This document shows, piece after piece, positions 15,551 to 27,154 of a stretch of DNA of 64,000 nucleotides. A model generated the notes under the pieces. The model was given only the letters and a program-made list of their open reading frames with translations, searched no databases and was not told the origin of the DNA. The position numbers were made by a program, and so were the translations under genes. This stretch comes from Fomes fomentarius (lineage: Eukaryota > Basidiomycota > Agaricomycetes > Polyporales > Polyporaceae), in the NCBI GenBank assembly GCA_022606135.1, contig JABYQN010000010.1, positions 558,001 to 622,000 on the forward strand, in the 5' to 3' direction. Position 1 is the first letter of the stretch, and every line of letters begins with the position of its first letter.

Positions 15551-15650
15551 GGTCGACCGCCGGTCAACATTGACTAATGTCGTCTTGTTGACTAGTCAAC
15601 GGGTGGCAAAAGTCAAGGAGTCGACCGTTGACTATTCCCGCGGTCAACAG
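15551..15650. repeat. cluster of TTGAC/GTCAA motifs with a 14 bp palindrome
   Basis: Within 100 bp the pentamer TTGAC or its complement GTCAA occurs seven times in both orientations, including the perfect palindrome GTTGACTAGTCAAC at 15587-15600 and two GTCGACCG boxes. It lies about 300 bp upstream of the hAT transposase remnant. Subterminal arrays of a short transposase-binding motif are a known feature of hAT elements, so this may be the element's 5' terminal region. That role is inference. Confidence 0.45.
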
Positions 15651-15904
15651 GCTTGATAGGCGCTGTGTATATGCAATATGATTGGCTGACGACCAAACGC
15701 GAACACGTTCAAATCGCGATTGCGGCCCGGCGCATGTTGTGCGCAATGCACAACGCGCATCCTCGTGCCGCCATCTCTCCTTTGTCCTTCATCATCGATC
15801 TCTTAGTTCCCTGATTAAACCATGTACAGAGTAGCCTTAGAATGAGATGCTCCTTTGATCAGAGACTACCATGTCGTACACCAAGGACAACCAGCCTACA
15901 GCTA

Positions 15905-18270
15905 CTCACTCTCGATCCTGGTACTGACAGCACTTCTACGATCATCCAGAACATCGCAAGAACTCCCAAGCAGGGGTGGATGGGAATAAGAAGTGCAAAG
16001 TCTGGTGCATCCCGTGCTTCGATACCTGCATGCTTCAGGAAGAGAAGCAGGATCAGCTTCATGGAGAAGTTGTCCGTGAAAGACGTGAAATTGAGGAGGC
16101 TTGTAAGTATCATGATTATTACTCTGATCTTCACAAATGACCTCGTTATGACACAGTATGGGCCCTTCCAGAGGTAACACCACTCTCCTCTCGCTGGCTA
16201 CCGGCACGTGGGGAACAACTTTTGCCCCATCTGCATGACTGTCCACACTGGCAAGACACGGATGTTGCGCGCTGAGCAGGAGAGGAACACAAAGCTGTCA
16301 ACTTATCCCCTCGGTGCCGCACCGGGAGGCAAAGAGCAGCTCAATATAACAGTAAGTCCACCCTTCTTTTCACGTTCCCTTATGTCTGACATTCCTACAG
16401 CTCATGGTCTGACTGTGACACCACCAGGTATTGCTTTTAGTAGTCAAAGCAATGGGCAGGCTCTGTGGCTGTTCGGTGCCGCCTCCCTGCCAGGTCTCCC
16501 TTCCGGTGCCTCCTCGACAAACCTTCCTCCTCTCATCATATTGCCACTAGGTTCCGCCTCAGCAAGCTATTCAGACCTTGCAGGTTTGATCTCAGCTGGT
16601 GGCTCACGCTCGCAGTCACCAGCCAATCTATTCTTTACGCCTTCATCGTTCCCCAGCCCAAGTGCATCCCCTTCCCCTGCACTGAGTACCTCGAGCCTAG
16701 GTACTAGGTCCCAGATGGACAGTCCCCTGGACATGGGATCTCCCTTGCCCTCAGCAAAACGACTTTGAGCTGGTCGTTCCATATCATCCCTCTCTCGACA
16801 TGCGAGTGAGACTCGGAACACAGGCAGCAGTTCCGCCGCTCCGCCTGTCTGGGATAAGGGACGCACACAGTGTCTCGAGTCCCGGCTTGCGCGGTTGACT
16901 GTGTCGTGCGGCTGGGCCCTAACTTGGGTCGAAAATCCTGAATGGCTCGAGTTTTGTAACAAGTTTATCCCAGGCGCACCCACTCCGATGCGCAAGGTCC
17001 TCACGCAGCGGATCATCCCAAGTGAAGTGAAGCGCTATCGTGACATTGCAAAGTTAGCCTGTAAGGGTAAGATGGGTATGCTTCAGTGTGATGGCTTCAC
17101 TGTGCGTAACCGTCACCATCTCATCGTGTTCATGATCAATTGTGGAGGAAATGTTTGTCGCAGATTGACTGTACTGTGCATACAGTAGTACTAACATGGC
17201 ATACTTACATTTAGGTCTATACAATCTGCACATTCGACACATCTGATGAGCCGAAAACGGCTGAGAACCTGCGCAAGATGATCGTCAAGGTTCTCGCAAT
17301 CGTTGAGGACAAGTGGTTGGCAGTAACAGTTGCAGTCACTACTGATTGTGGTGGTGAGGCTCGTGCGGCGTGGTCTCTCCTTATCAAGCAGCGCCCCAGT
17401 CTGGTTGAACCAGACTGCTATGCACATCAGGTATGGGTTAAAACTGCATACTGCACTTCTATCTTGTAACTTTACATCATGTGCTCATTGTTCATATGAT
17501 TATAGATTGAGCGTGTCATTCACGACTACTTCAAGGCAGACACCGACATCTTTGTCTGGACAAAGCAGGCAGACGAAGTCATCCATTGGATATGCAGCCG
17601 CAACTACCTCCTTGCTTTACTCCTTGACATCCAGAAGCAGCTTCTGGGCAACCATGGCCCTCCGAAGACGGTTATGCGTGGTGTTCTCACCAGGTGGACA
17701 TCTTACTACCTTGCCTACTGCCGTCTTCTCGAACTGCAGCCCGTTCTACTCACGCTTGCCAATGACAACTGGATATACTTGTCTGGTTCTGCCGACAGCC
17801 ATGAGAAAACACGCACAATGATCCCAATCCTTCGCAATGGTCTACTCTGGCACAACGTCGCATGGTAGTGTCTTTTTTCTCATCTGTGATACTTGTTAGA
17901 AGCTAATCAACTTGCTGACAGGATCAAGATGCATCTCAAGCCTTTAGCAATTGCCGCAAACATTTCACAGTCAAGCTCACACCGTCCAGACCAAGTTGTG
18001 ATCACATTCACCTTCCTCTTCAAGTACTTCAAGGGCCTTACCCCTCCAGAGGACCTCCCAATTCGTACTGCTGTGACAAAGAGCCTGGAGAAACGATGGA
18101 GCAAGGCTGATCAAGATGTCTTTATCGCTGCTGTAATCCTCAACCCATACTTGAAGCTCTGCCCATTCCGTGACCTTCTCGCATACTTTTCTAATAGTGC
18201 TGTCGGCAATCTCATCTCTCATCTATGACAATGCTTCTACCCCAGCAGTGCCTGTCGTGCCTACTACCAA
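15905..18270 (+). pseudogene. hAT-family transposase remnant (BED zinc finger plus DUF659-like core)
   Basis: The frame begins with a BED-finger-like segment (GNKKCKVWCIPCFDTC, about 15978-16025, followed by acidic helix). A Ser/Pro-rich linker follows, then a hAT RNase-H-like core: MLQCDGF (about 17080), TTDCGGEARAAW (about 17338), CYAHQ (about 17418), then TRWTSYYLAYCRLLEL. Two or three short introns must be removed (for example around 17150-17215 and 17430-17505). The frame has a TGA at 16766-16768 between linker and core, where CGA is a plausible ancestor. The C-terminal hAT dimerisation domain is missing: the similarity stops around 18225. No terminal inverted repeats or 8 bp target duplications were found. 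It is best read as an inactivated, 3'-truncated transposon copy. Confidence 0.75.
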
Positions 18271-20079
18271 ATGGAGAGGATACCAGCGCCTGCTGGCTGC
18301 GGCCAAATAAGATGCGGGGTTGTTCGGGGGAACAATGTTCCCCCGTGCTTCTCGCCAGGACCCACCTTGTCCGCCGCCTTTTCCCCCTTGTCCGCCTTTT
18401 CACCCTTCTTCGCCTTCTCTGCCTTCGCCTTCGCGGGACACACCAAGAGCTCTTTTACGGAGGTCGATGAGCGTAAGCGAGGACAGCCGAGGACTCGGCA
18501 AGCTGGTCGGAATCCTCTTCCTCTCTTCCTTGTCCTGGTTGGAAGTCGAAGCACGAAATGTCGAGAATCGAATACGGGGGAAATGATCCTTGAGTTCGAG
18601 TTTGTTCTACCACAGCTTAAGTATCTACAGTAGTTCGAGGCCAAGAGTAGCGATGGAAAAGTGCTGGAGTGTGAAGAGCGCGGGGGAACTAAAACAGATT
18701 GTAAGCGAAGTGAAGGGAGCCACGGCCCGCGCAGCTCTCGCAAGAGTGAAATATACAGTAAGTATTGCATGAGAGAGTTGACAGAAGGGCTGGTACTGTA
18801 ACTATAAGTGTGCGAGCATCTGTACGAGTGGGCATGATGGGGGAAGGAGGGATGGAAGAGCGGGCGGTGGCGGATGGCTGCAGGGGACATCGGGCGAGTG
18901 TCCGGACTGAGGCTCATCGGCGAGTATGTCGGAAAGAATGTATCGCGCAACATGTGAGGCTCAGCAACCGTGGTCACTGACGTGGAGGCATGTCGCGTCG
19001 GTGCGGACTGGCTCGGCTCGTGTCAGGGAGATCCCTGCTCCAGTTCGAGACAGTTCCTGCGGGCTCAAGGACTTCAGAATGTCTGTGTGTTGCGTGGGCT
19101 CAACGGCGAGTACGAAGGATGTCGACACGAGACACTTCGTCAGCGAGTTGTGGTGGTACGAGGTAGAGTTGCGATGGCGCTCGTCAGTGCGCGCTTCGAT
19201 TACCAAATGCGGCGAGTACTCGAGCAGCCATGCGCGATGCGCATCACCTAATATCTGTACTTGTCAACTATCGAACTATGCACAAGGCCTGCATGGTGGT
19301 ACATAGCACAAGGGAGAATATATTAGCTGTGCAATTACGAGGGGCCAGTGAGTGTTTGAGCGCCAAACCAGAGGCGTGACATATCAGCGCCTATTTGTTC
19401 AGGTTTGCTTCAGCTCTGGCTCTCAATTCTGAGCGGGGCTATTGTGAGCTTGTCCATGCTGTGAAACGTATGGCTCTTGATGGGATGCGTCCTTCTATAC
19501 TGTTTGCTCTCAATATTGCGGAGCAAAATGAGCCACCAGGTGCGAAGGCCTTGAAGGAGGGTATGGCTTCCGCGTTGCAGCCTGCAAATCGTCCGATCCT
19601 TGGTCGGACCTTTTGCCACTGAAACCCTTGAAGCTAATGAGATGACTGTGTAATTCTGAACGCACAACCTTGTCCTCGTACATACTTACATACATGTGAT
19701 GACAAAACTCGGATCTCCGGCCTTCACAATGGCACCAGTACTGACGCACTTTTGCAACTTGTCCTCCCGTATAGTACATACTACACAGCGCCACGCCATT
19801 CCACTAGAATCCAGCGGCAGAGGCTACCCACCGGAACTACCTTCAAACTGATGGTGCCGTCGAGCTTCAAGTCAGAGTGCAGTATTGCGCTTCGCCAAGC
19901 CAGAGATAGCCAATGAGAGGTATGTAGCACAAAAAGCTGGTGAGAGCGACATTCATGATACCTGCAAGCCAAAGTTGGCATTGTGGAAGGAAGAAGATAG
20001 ACGTTGGCAAGGACAGTCGCGATCAAGTGCGTGTCGCTCAAGCGCTAAGTACGCTCCAGACGGCCCGAGCTTGAACTTT
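18271..20079. other. unassigned region downstream of the hAT remnant
   Basis: About 1.8 kb with several medium ORFs in conflicting frames (18264-18977 -, 237 codons; 18926-19306 +; 19395-19622 +). The - strand frame contains a Lys/Ala/Gly/Glu-rich segment (KAKAEKAKKGEKADKGEK), but the antisense is equally open and no domain is visible. I cannot support a gene here. It is probably decayed transposon and intergenic sequence. Confidence 0.35.
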
Positions 20080-20340
20080 AGTTTCCATCGGCCGCCAGAG
20101 GCTCCAGGAACCGCTCTCCTGGGTTCTCATGGTGCTCCAGGTGAATTCCACCGATCTTGGAAACTTTTGGATTTTGATGGCTCCTCCGGTGATTTCCAGG
20201 TGGTCCCACCACTGCATCCATTTGGGGGCCGCCGCCGGTGGATTTCAGTGGAGGTCCGTGGCGCTGGGGAGCCAACAATACCCTCATATCTATCCCCCGA
20301 CATCCTCGATCAGACATCCTGGGTCCGTCCCACAATTCCG
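20080..20340. repeat. suspected dispersed repeat, GGTGGATTTC/CCACC-rich
   Basis: The segment is built from related GGTG(G)ATTTC, GGTGGTCCCACC and CTCCAGGTG words in both orientations and has no coding potential. Its internal self-similarity suggests a short interspersed or low-complexity repeat. I cannot show a second copy in this window, so this is a weak call. Confidence 0.3.
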
Positions 20341-20372
20341 GGTGTGTAAGGGTGCGCCGTATACCTATACTC

Positions 20373-21019
20373 TAGTGTGACCCGGGATGAGACACAAGCG
20401 CCGAGCGACCCCAGAAGCGACATAACTCGCTGTACTGCTCCGGTTGAGCGTTATTCAATCGCACAAAGTACATACATCTAGTTTATTATGCTTTGCGCAA
20501 CGGATACAAAAAGAACGGAAAGAATCCACAGAGATTCGGCCTCAATACACTCCAATCTAATCAGCAACTCCACCCAAAACACATTTGAATGTTCTCTGCT
20601 CAGTGAGAAGTTTCATCTTTGACCTCAGAACTCTACATAAGTGTTATACTAGTAGGTTTTGAACATTTGATATATTTCTCCGAGGGGCTCCGGGTTGCAG
20701 AACAATAGAGGAAGCTCAGGTGTGTCTGGGGCGTGACACCAGCCACCCGAGCTAGGTGCGGAGTTTAAATGCTACTGATTTGCTATCTCACAACTCTCCT
20801 TTACTGAGCCGGCATGCATCGGCACAGTGACTCTTTCCGTGACACACCGGGCGTCTGTGTGTCGGTACTGGGGTCACTCCACTGTACCTACAATATCTCT
20901 CCACAGATTGCCTTCATTATTTACAGAGGGGTGTCATACTACATATAGAACGTATGTGCGGAGTTTGAGGGACAACGGAGAAGAGGTAGGAAGGTTATGT
21001 CTCATCCCGGGTCACACTA
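20373..21019. mobile_element. 647 bp non-autonomous TIR element (MITE-like), TA target site
   Basis: Perfect terminal inverted repeats of 20 bp, GTGTGACCCGGGATGAGACA at 20375-20394 and its reverse complement at 20998-21017, are each flanked on the outside by TA. This gives a 22 bp mirror and a TA target-site duplication. The interior has no transposase. TA duplication is shared by Tc1/mariner and some other families, so the superfamily is not settled. The right end lies only 39 bp from the HEM3 stop codon. Confidence 0.75.
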
Positions 21020-21058
21020 ATACACCCGGTCAGACTTCACCCAATCGATGGTTACTAT

Positions 21059-22377
21059 CTATGCTTCTACGTTCTGGTTGTTTGCCTTCGCCTGCTCGAT
21101 CCGCCGCTCCCTGTCCACGTTGATCTCGTCCAAGATGTCCTTCGCGCCAGTCTCAATGAGCACCTTCGCCAGCCTCACGCCGACCGCCTCGGCCTCCTCC
21201 CCACTCGCGACCGCCTCCTCAACAACGTGCTCGACGTGCCTCTCTCCTCCGAGCGACGTGACCGCGCCCGTGATCTTCAGCGTCCCCTTCTTCGCGATCG
21301 ACCCGTCCTCCGTCGTCTTCCCTTCCACGAAGCTCGTGTGCACCCCGACAGGGACACTGCACCCGCCCTCGAGCACGCGCAGGCACGCGCGCTCGGCGAG
21401 ACACGACCATTCGGTAGGCCAGTGCGTGATGGACCGGCAGAGCTCGCGCGCCGCCGCGTCGTCTCCGCGGATTTCGATCGCGAGCGCGCCTTGCGAGACG
21501 GCGTGGAGGAGAGTCGGGGGCCCGAGGTCGGCGGTGACGCGCGGGCCCCAGCCGAGGCGCACCATGCCTGCCTTTGCGAGGATGATCGCGGCGTAGGGGC
21601 CGTCGGGCGCGTCGAGCTTTGCCATGCGCGTGTTCCTGGAGAGTGTAGTAGATACGTGATCAGAACCGCGGATGCAAGTATTAGATGCACCAGCCAGGGA
21701 ACGAGAGGGATGTGCACGAATCTCGGCATCCGGAGTGTACGCAGAATGCTCGCGAGAGCAAATCCCCCTTCCCTATATGGCGATGCACGTGTAGAGAGAC
21801 GAAGGAGGTGCTTACAGGTTTCCTCGCTACCCACGCGCGAGATCGAAGTAGATATCGATGTTCTCTTGAGTGCAATGTTCGCAACACGACCGCACGAAAA
21901 ACGGAGACTCACTACGTCCTTGAATACAAGCTTGGGGAACCTCCGCTTGAGCTGCGCGACCCTGCGCACGCTACTCGTCCCAACGACGCTCCCATCGGGG
22001 AGCTCCTCCAAGCTCTTCCAGCTCTCTCCCTTCCTCACAACCAAGCAATCGACCGGGTCCTCCCTCTCCAGCACGCCCGCGATCTCCATCCCGGCGGGCA
22101 GCGTCGTCGGCACGTCCTTGAAGCTGTGCACGAGCATGTCGACGACGCCCTCGGCGAGCGCGACTTCGAGCTCCTTCGTCCACAGCGCCTTGCCCCCGAG
22201 CAGGTACAGGGCCTGCGATTGGTTGTGATCGCCGCCGGTTGTCATGAAGGACGTCTCGAAGGAGGTGCCGGGGTGCAGCGCCGTGAGCGCATCGCGCACG
22301 ATGTTCGTCTGGATCTGCGCGAGTTGCGAGGCTCGCGAGGCGAGAGTGAACTTGCGCGGGGCTTCCGAGGTAGACAT
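21059..22377 (-). CDS. HEM3: porphobilinogen deaminase (hydroxymethylbilane synthase)
   Basis: Three exons, 22377-21913, 21826-21816 and 21635-21059, total 1,053 nt and encode 350 residues, normal for the family. Start [17 protein letters not shown]; stop TAG at 21059-21061. Family signatures include HSFKDVPT, the GTSSVRR segment, and the dipyrromethane-cofactor cysteine in GGCSVPVG. The enzyme joins four porphobilinogens into hydroxymethylbilane in cytosolic heme synthesis. The second exon is only 11 nt (it supplies RGNL with the next exon's first base), and without it the conserved FKDVRGNLNTR segment is lost. Introns are 86 and 180 nt, both with good GTGAGT/GTAAGC donors. The coding sequence is very GC-rich, which is why long antisense frames appear. 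The gene looks intact. Confidence 0.93.
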
Positions 22378-23212
22378 TTGGATGGGGGGAGGAAGGAAAG
22401 GCGGGGATCGCGGCGTAGGGTCTAGGAAGGCGGGGTTTTATTTGTACGCGTTCACGCGCTGGAGGGATGAGAGTTGGCGGTGGTGGTCCAGTGAAAGAAT
22501 GGTAACTCAATGTTTTGGCATTGGCGCGATGGTGGAGGTCGGTGCAAGAGCACTCTCACACTTTCCTCATCATGCACACTCGAGTCTCTCATGTCACCGG
22601 TACACGTCGGACGGTTCACACAATTCGGTGCGGGTGAGAGAATGATAACTGCATGCATTGAACGAACGCAAAACATCGACAGTCAAGGAGTTTAATGCAA
22701 CTCCCAGGAGCAGCCACAGTGCACCTCATAACTAAATCATCGCTTTATTTGCAGGGAAGAAACTCAAGGTAGGGATGCAAGATGAACCTGACAGCCAAAA
22801 CAAAACTGGGAGGCACTTTCGCCGTACGGACCTTGCAGCGTGGCCGAGCATACGTACATGCCATATGCCATATCGGACGCGAACGGATGCTTAGCTCCGA
22901 CTGTGATAGATGTGTAGGGACTCAGGAACGAAGCGCACCTCGACGTATACTATCCTTATCCTCATCGCGAATCCACACCAAGCCTGTCCCAAAAGATAGT
23001 CTCGTTCGCTCAATGTCGCCAGATAGGTGCCGCAACAACTCTCACTTCCGGAGCATGCATCGATGTCATGTCAGGATGGTCAAGACATAATAGGGGAGGT
23101 GTAATATATACGGTAACCATGGTGTACATGTCCATCTACACTGACATGTACTGCGCCATACTGGCATGGAAGGGATCAGTACGTTTCAGCTAGCTGCAGT
23201 TGGGGTTGAAAC
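22378..23212. other. intergenic, nothing recognised
   Basis: About 830 bp between HEM3 (start 22377, -) and the NFU1 stop. It should hold the HEM3 promoter. No ORF with support and no repeat was seen. Confidence 0.45.
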
Positions 23213-24220
23213 TTACCTAGAGTCCTTTTTGCCTTCATCTGCGTGTAGCCGTTGCTCTAGCTTCTCGAACTCGTTCAGGGCGATTGTTTCCTCCTGGTCA
23301 AGGATCTGATAGGAAAAAGGTTAACAAATATGCAGAAATATCGAGAAGATGAGCATCGCGCGTACTTGTTCAACCCCATGCACTTCCGGAATGTAGTGCA
23401 TCAGCATGCGCTCGATTCCGCTCTTCAGCGTAACGGTGCTGGAAGAGCATCCCCTACAGCTCCCCTTCAGCTTCACCTGCACGATGCCGTCGTCACCGAA
23501 ACCGCGGTACTCGATATCACCTCCGTCCTCCATGATCGCTGGGCGCACCCGCGTTTCCAATAGCTCCTTGATCATCGCGACAGTCTCCGAGTCCGTGTCA
23601 AGGATACGGGTGTCCTGTGGGCCCGCTGCCTCACGGTCCTCGTCTGAGCGGAAGAGTGCTTGGCCGGACGAGAAGTGCTCCATGAGCATTGCGTACACCT
23701 CCGGTTTGATGACGGACCATGATGTTTCGGGATCTTTGGATACTGTCACGAAGTCGGGGCCATAGAAGACACCGGTGACGCCCTCGATGCCCATGAGGCG
23801 GATGGCCAGTGGTGACTTGAGCGCAGAGCGGGTGTCTGTGAACTCAGCGGTGCCTTCTTCCATCACCTCGACACCGGGAATGAATTTCAACGAATCTTCG
23901 TTTGGTGTGCTCTCGGTCTGGATGAACATACTTCGCGCTGTTTGCGGTCAGCACCGGCGTAGTAAGCACAGTGCACATATAAACTCACCTTGCTCCATCC
24001 TGCGTGGGTGAGACCTGACATATGCCGTGCGCGTAGATGAGGCCGTTGCAAATGTAGACCCATGGCGGAGGACAGCCGAACGGCAAGGAGTAGAAGAGAA
24101 CTGTCTTGACGTAGAAAGGACCCTCGGGGGTGCTATACGTATCCGTCGCGAGGCCGGCTCTTTAACAGCGCGAGTAAAAGAACGCAGCGAAGATGAAGCA
24201 AAAGGCGATGAGGACAACAT
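23213..24220 (-). CDS. NFU1: mitochondrial Fe-S cluster scaffold NFU1
   Basis: Exons 24220-23989, 23937-23366 and 23305-23213 join in frame to 298 residues; stop TAA at 23213-23215. The N-terminus (MLSSSPFASSSLRSFTRAVK, then many Arg/Ser) is a typical mitochondrial presequence. Next comes the Nfu N-terminal domain (MFIQTESTPNEDSLKFIPG). The C-terminal NifU-like domain carries the cluster-binding pair CxxC in KGSCRGCSSSTVTL. NFU1 delivers 4Fe-4S clusters to mitochondrial enzymes such as lipoate synthase. The ATG at 24220 was chosen over 24280 because it begins the presequence and lies nearer the consensus. The gene is head-to-head with ALG1 across 134 bp. Confidence 0.93.
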
Positions 24221-24354
24221 GACGGACAGCGACAAGAAGGTGCAGGGCACTGAGCAATGAATCCGCCATGAATTAGTCATGCGCGTGACATCATATGCCG
24301 CAAAGGGCCGGTAATGACACGTGCACGTTCCTCCTAGTCGCCACGACGAGCACG
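24221..24354. promoter_or_regulatory. 134 bp shared promoter between NFU1 and ALG1
   Basis: The two start codons face outward with only 134 bp between them, so both promoters must lie here or extend into the leaders. No TATA box is evident. Confidence 0.5.
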
Positions 24355-26479
24355 ATGTCTAGCACGACGAGCTCGCTCCCTCTCCCGGCTCCGGAGACAA
24401 TTATTCGCTCACTGATACTTCTGTCTCTGGGATATCTCGTATGGCGCGTGTACTCGCGACCTCGGCCGCGACCTGCCCTTCGTTCTGTCGCAATTCTCGT
24501 CCTGGGTGACATCGGTCGTAGCCCGCGCATGATGTACCACGCAGAGAGCTTCGCGACCAATAAATTCTTAACATATCTTGTTGGCTATGGAGGTGCGTAT
24601 CTGCTTGCTTGCTATTAGGACACCGTCAAAACGCGAAAGGACAAACCGTGAACGATGGAGGACTTCGCGGGCAACGATGGACTCGCTATGATACATTATG
24701 TTGACCTCCATTTCTATCAGGCTCAAAACCTATCCCAACCCTCCTTTCCCTTCCTCGCGTCCGCTTCGTCTATCTTACGGAGCCGCCTCGCTACTTGCAG
24801 CGACTTCCTTTTATTCTCGGCGGACCACTGAAGGTGCTACGACAGGTCGCCGAGATCGTCTTCACACTTGCGGTGCGCATACCCCACCCTCCGGAGTTCA
24901 TATTGGTTCAGGTATGTGAACCAACAACATTTAGCTCCGAGTCTAAGGGCGAACTTCCGTAATTCCGAAAGCTAGAACCCTCCTAGCATCCCAACCCTTG
25001 CACTTGTCTGGCTTGTCTCCAGGATGAGAGGATGCAAGGTTATCATTGACTGGCACAACCTTGGGTATAGCATCCTCGCGCTCAGGCTTAGTGACCGGCA
25101 TCCCTTCGTCAGGTTCTCCAAGTGGTTAGTAAGAACACCATATAGTCGCCCTCGTGCGAGAAGTCTATTCGAGATCTGAAGCGAAAACAATTGATGGGGC
25201 TCTAGGTTCGAGTCGTATTTCGGAAGGTCAGCTTATGCGCATCTCTTCGTCACGAACGCCATGCGCAACCACTTGGTGAAAGAATGGGACCTGCAGTACG
25301 TCGCTCGATCCATCGCCGTCACGCTTTCTGAACCGCCTCCGCAGAGGCCACAAAGTCGTCTTGCACGACCGTCCGCCCGCACACTTCCATCGCGCCTCCC
25401 CTCCCGAGACACACGCGCTCTTCCAACGCCTTTTGCCGGACCTATCCGCTCCTGCCTCCGCTCTCACAGACTTCCTTCCGCCCTCTAACCCCCCATACTC
25501 CACACCCTTGACGCACATAGCATCTGCTGCACACTCGGGCGAGTCAGGGCTGGCTCGTGACAATGATCTGGATCTAGGATCGTTCGCCGACGGTACTGCC
25601 ATGCCCTCTTTACGGCCAGACAGGACAGCGCTTCTTGTGTCGAGCACGTCTTGGACGCCGGATGAGGACTTCGGGATGCTGCTTGAGGCGTTGAAAGACT
25701 ATGAGCGCCGCGCCAGGGCTTCTGAGAGCCAGGCTGCCGACACGCGACTGCCGAAAGTGCTGGTCATCGTGACAGGCAAAGGGCCTTTGCGGCAACAGTA
25801 CATGCGCGAAGTTGAGGGCCTCCAGACTGGTCATGGGGGCGGGCAGGATGGCGAAGACGGTCCGTGGAGGTTCGTGCGATGCGTCAGCCTATGGCTTGAA
25901 GCGAGTGACTATCCGCTCCTCCTTGGTGTGCCCGTTCTAAAATCTCCTAAACATCGAGATAGCTGACTTGTCTCAGGCTCTGCAAACCTCGGAATCTCGC
26001 TGCATTCGAGTTCATCGGCACTTGATCTACCGATGAAAGTGGTGGACATGTTCGGCTGTGGGCTCCCTGTATGCGCGCTTGGATTCGCCTGGTGAGCAAG
26101 TACACCGCTTCAGATGGTTACACACACACATATTGACCCGTGACAGCCTGGACGAGCTCGTGAAAGACGGCGTCAATGGGCTTGTTTTCCACAACGCACA
26201 GCAGCTAGCTGCGCAGCTCGAGGTCCGTGCGGTCTTGTTCCATGCACGCATAAATCTTGCTCATGTGTCTGTCATGTTCGCAAGAGTCTACTTCGCGGCT
26301 TCCCCGACGCGCCGGCGCTGTCGGCATTACGCGGCTCGTTTGACACAAGTGCACCGAACGCGTCCGGCAGGAGGAACAGGACGGCGGTTGAGTGGGAGTG
26401 GGGCACGTGGGCGGAAAATTGGAACAATGTGATGCGGCCGCTGTTGCTGCATGATGTAGCCGTCGAATCCGAGCTGTGA
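24355..26479 (+). CDS. ALG1: chitobiosyldiphosphodolichol beta-mannosyltransferase ALG1
   Basis: Start ATG 24355 ([14 protein letters not shown]), stop TGA 26477-26479. A single N-terminal membrane anchor is visible ([15 protein letters not shown]). GT33 family signatures follow: [82 protein letters not shown] and [17 protein letters not shown]1 adds the first mannose to GlcNAc2-PP-dolichol on the cytosolic face of the ER. At least seven introns are present, the first being 24592-24720. A run of low-complexity sequence between about 25,430 and 25,600 inserts extra residues (Ser/Pro/Asp) before SSTSW. All recognised motifs are in frame across good splice sites, so the gene appears functional. 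Confidence 0.93.
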
Positions 26480-27154
26480 CCTTTTTTTCTTTTCTTTTTT
26501 GAATTATACATGTATCATCACGCTCAACGGACGGTGTCAGCCAGTTGTCTCTCTCTGCAGGTGTGGCACTCGACTGGCTCCGATATCGATATCGTCCAGA
26601 GCAGCACCGGTATTGGAGTCGGGAGACAGCAGTCGTCACGAAGGGATGTGTCGTGCTATGCTGCGAGGCTAGAGTTCGTCGATGTTGGTAGGTTCTTGCA
26701 GGTGCGGTCGTACTGCCGAGGATAGAGAGCAAGTGAATCGAGGATGCCACATACGGACGGTCCAAGGGGACTCGGGCGTCCATGTTTCCGTCTGCGCGAT
26801 CGTTCTATCGTGTTTTTCCGCGGATGCAATTGCGTCGTAACGAACCATATGCGTGCCAAGCTTTGGATGAGATGCGCTGTGACTTCAGTTTGGTTTCGGA
26901 CAGCCAGCCACACATCTTCGTCCCTGGCTTTTGCTCGCGAGCGGTGAATCCGCAAGAAAGTCAGTAGTCTCGCACCAAGTTGGTCAAGCGATATGCGGCT
27001 TATCATCCATACTACGTGCCAGCCAGCGAATGTGCCTTCGTGGCGTACATACATAAACATGGGCAGTACTCGAGAATCTGTGTGAATGGTTCACAGTTGT
27101 CACAGTCCACTACAACTTCAACGCAAGCAGCTGATCCATTCCAAAGTCCATAAA
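26480..27154. other. intergenic region between convergent genes
   Basis: It begins with a T-rich tract directly after the ALG1 stop (ctttttttcttttc), probably 3' UTR or a terminator. The rest carries only short, conflicting frames and nothing I recognise. Confidence 0.45.

Noticed and set aside
18264..18977. 237-codon - strand ORF as a gene
   Set aside because: Contains a Lys/Glu-rich stretch, but no domain, start context or splice support. Overlapping + frames are as open.
21227..22228. 333-codon + strand ORF
   Set aside because: It lies antisense to HEM3. The enzyme's conserved motifs and splice sites are on the - strand, and the antisense openness follows from very high GC in the gene.
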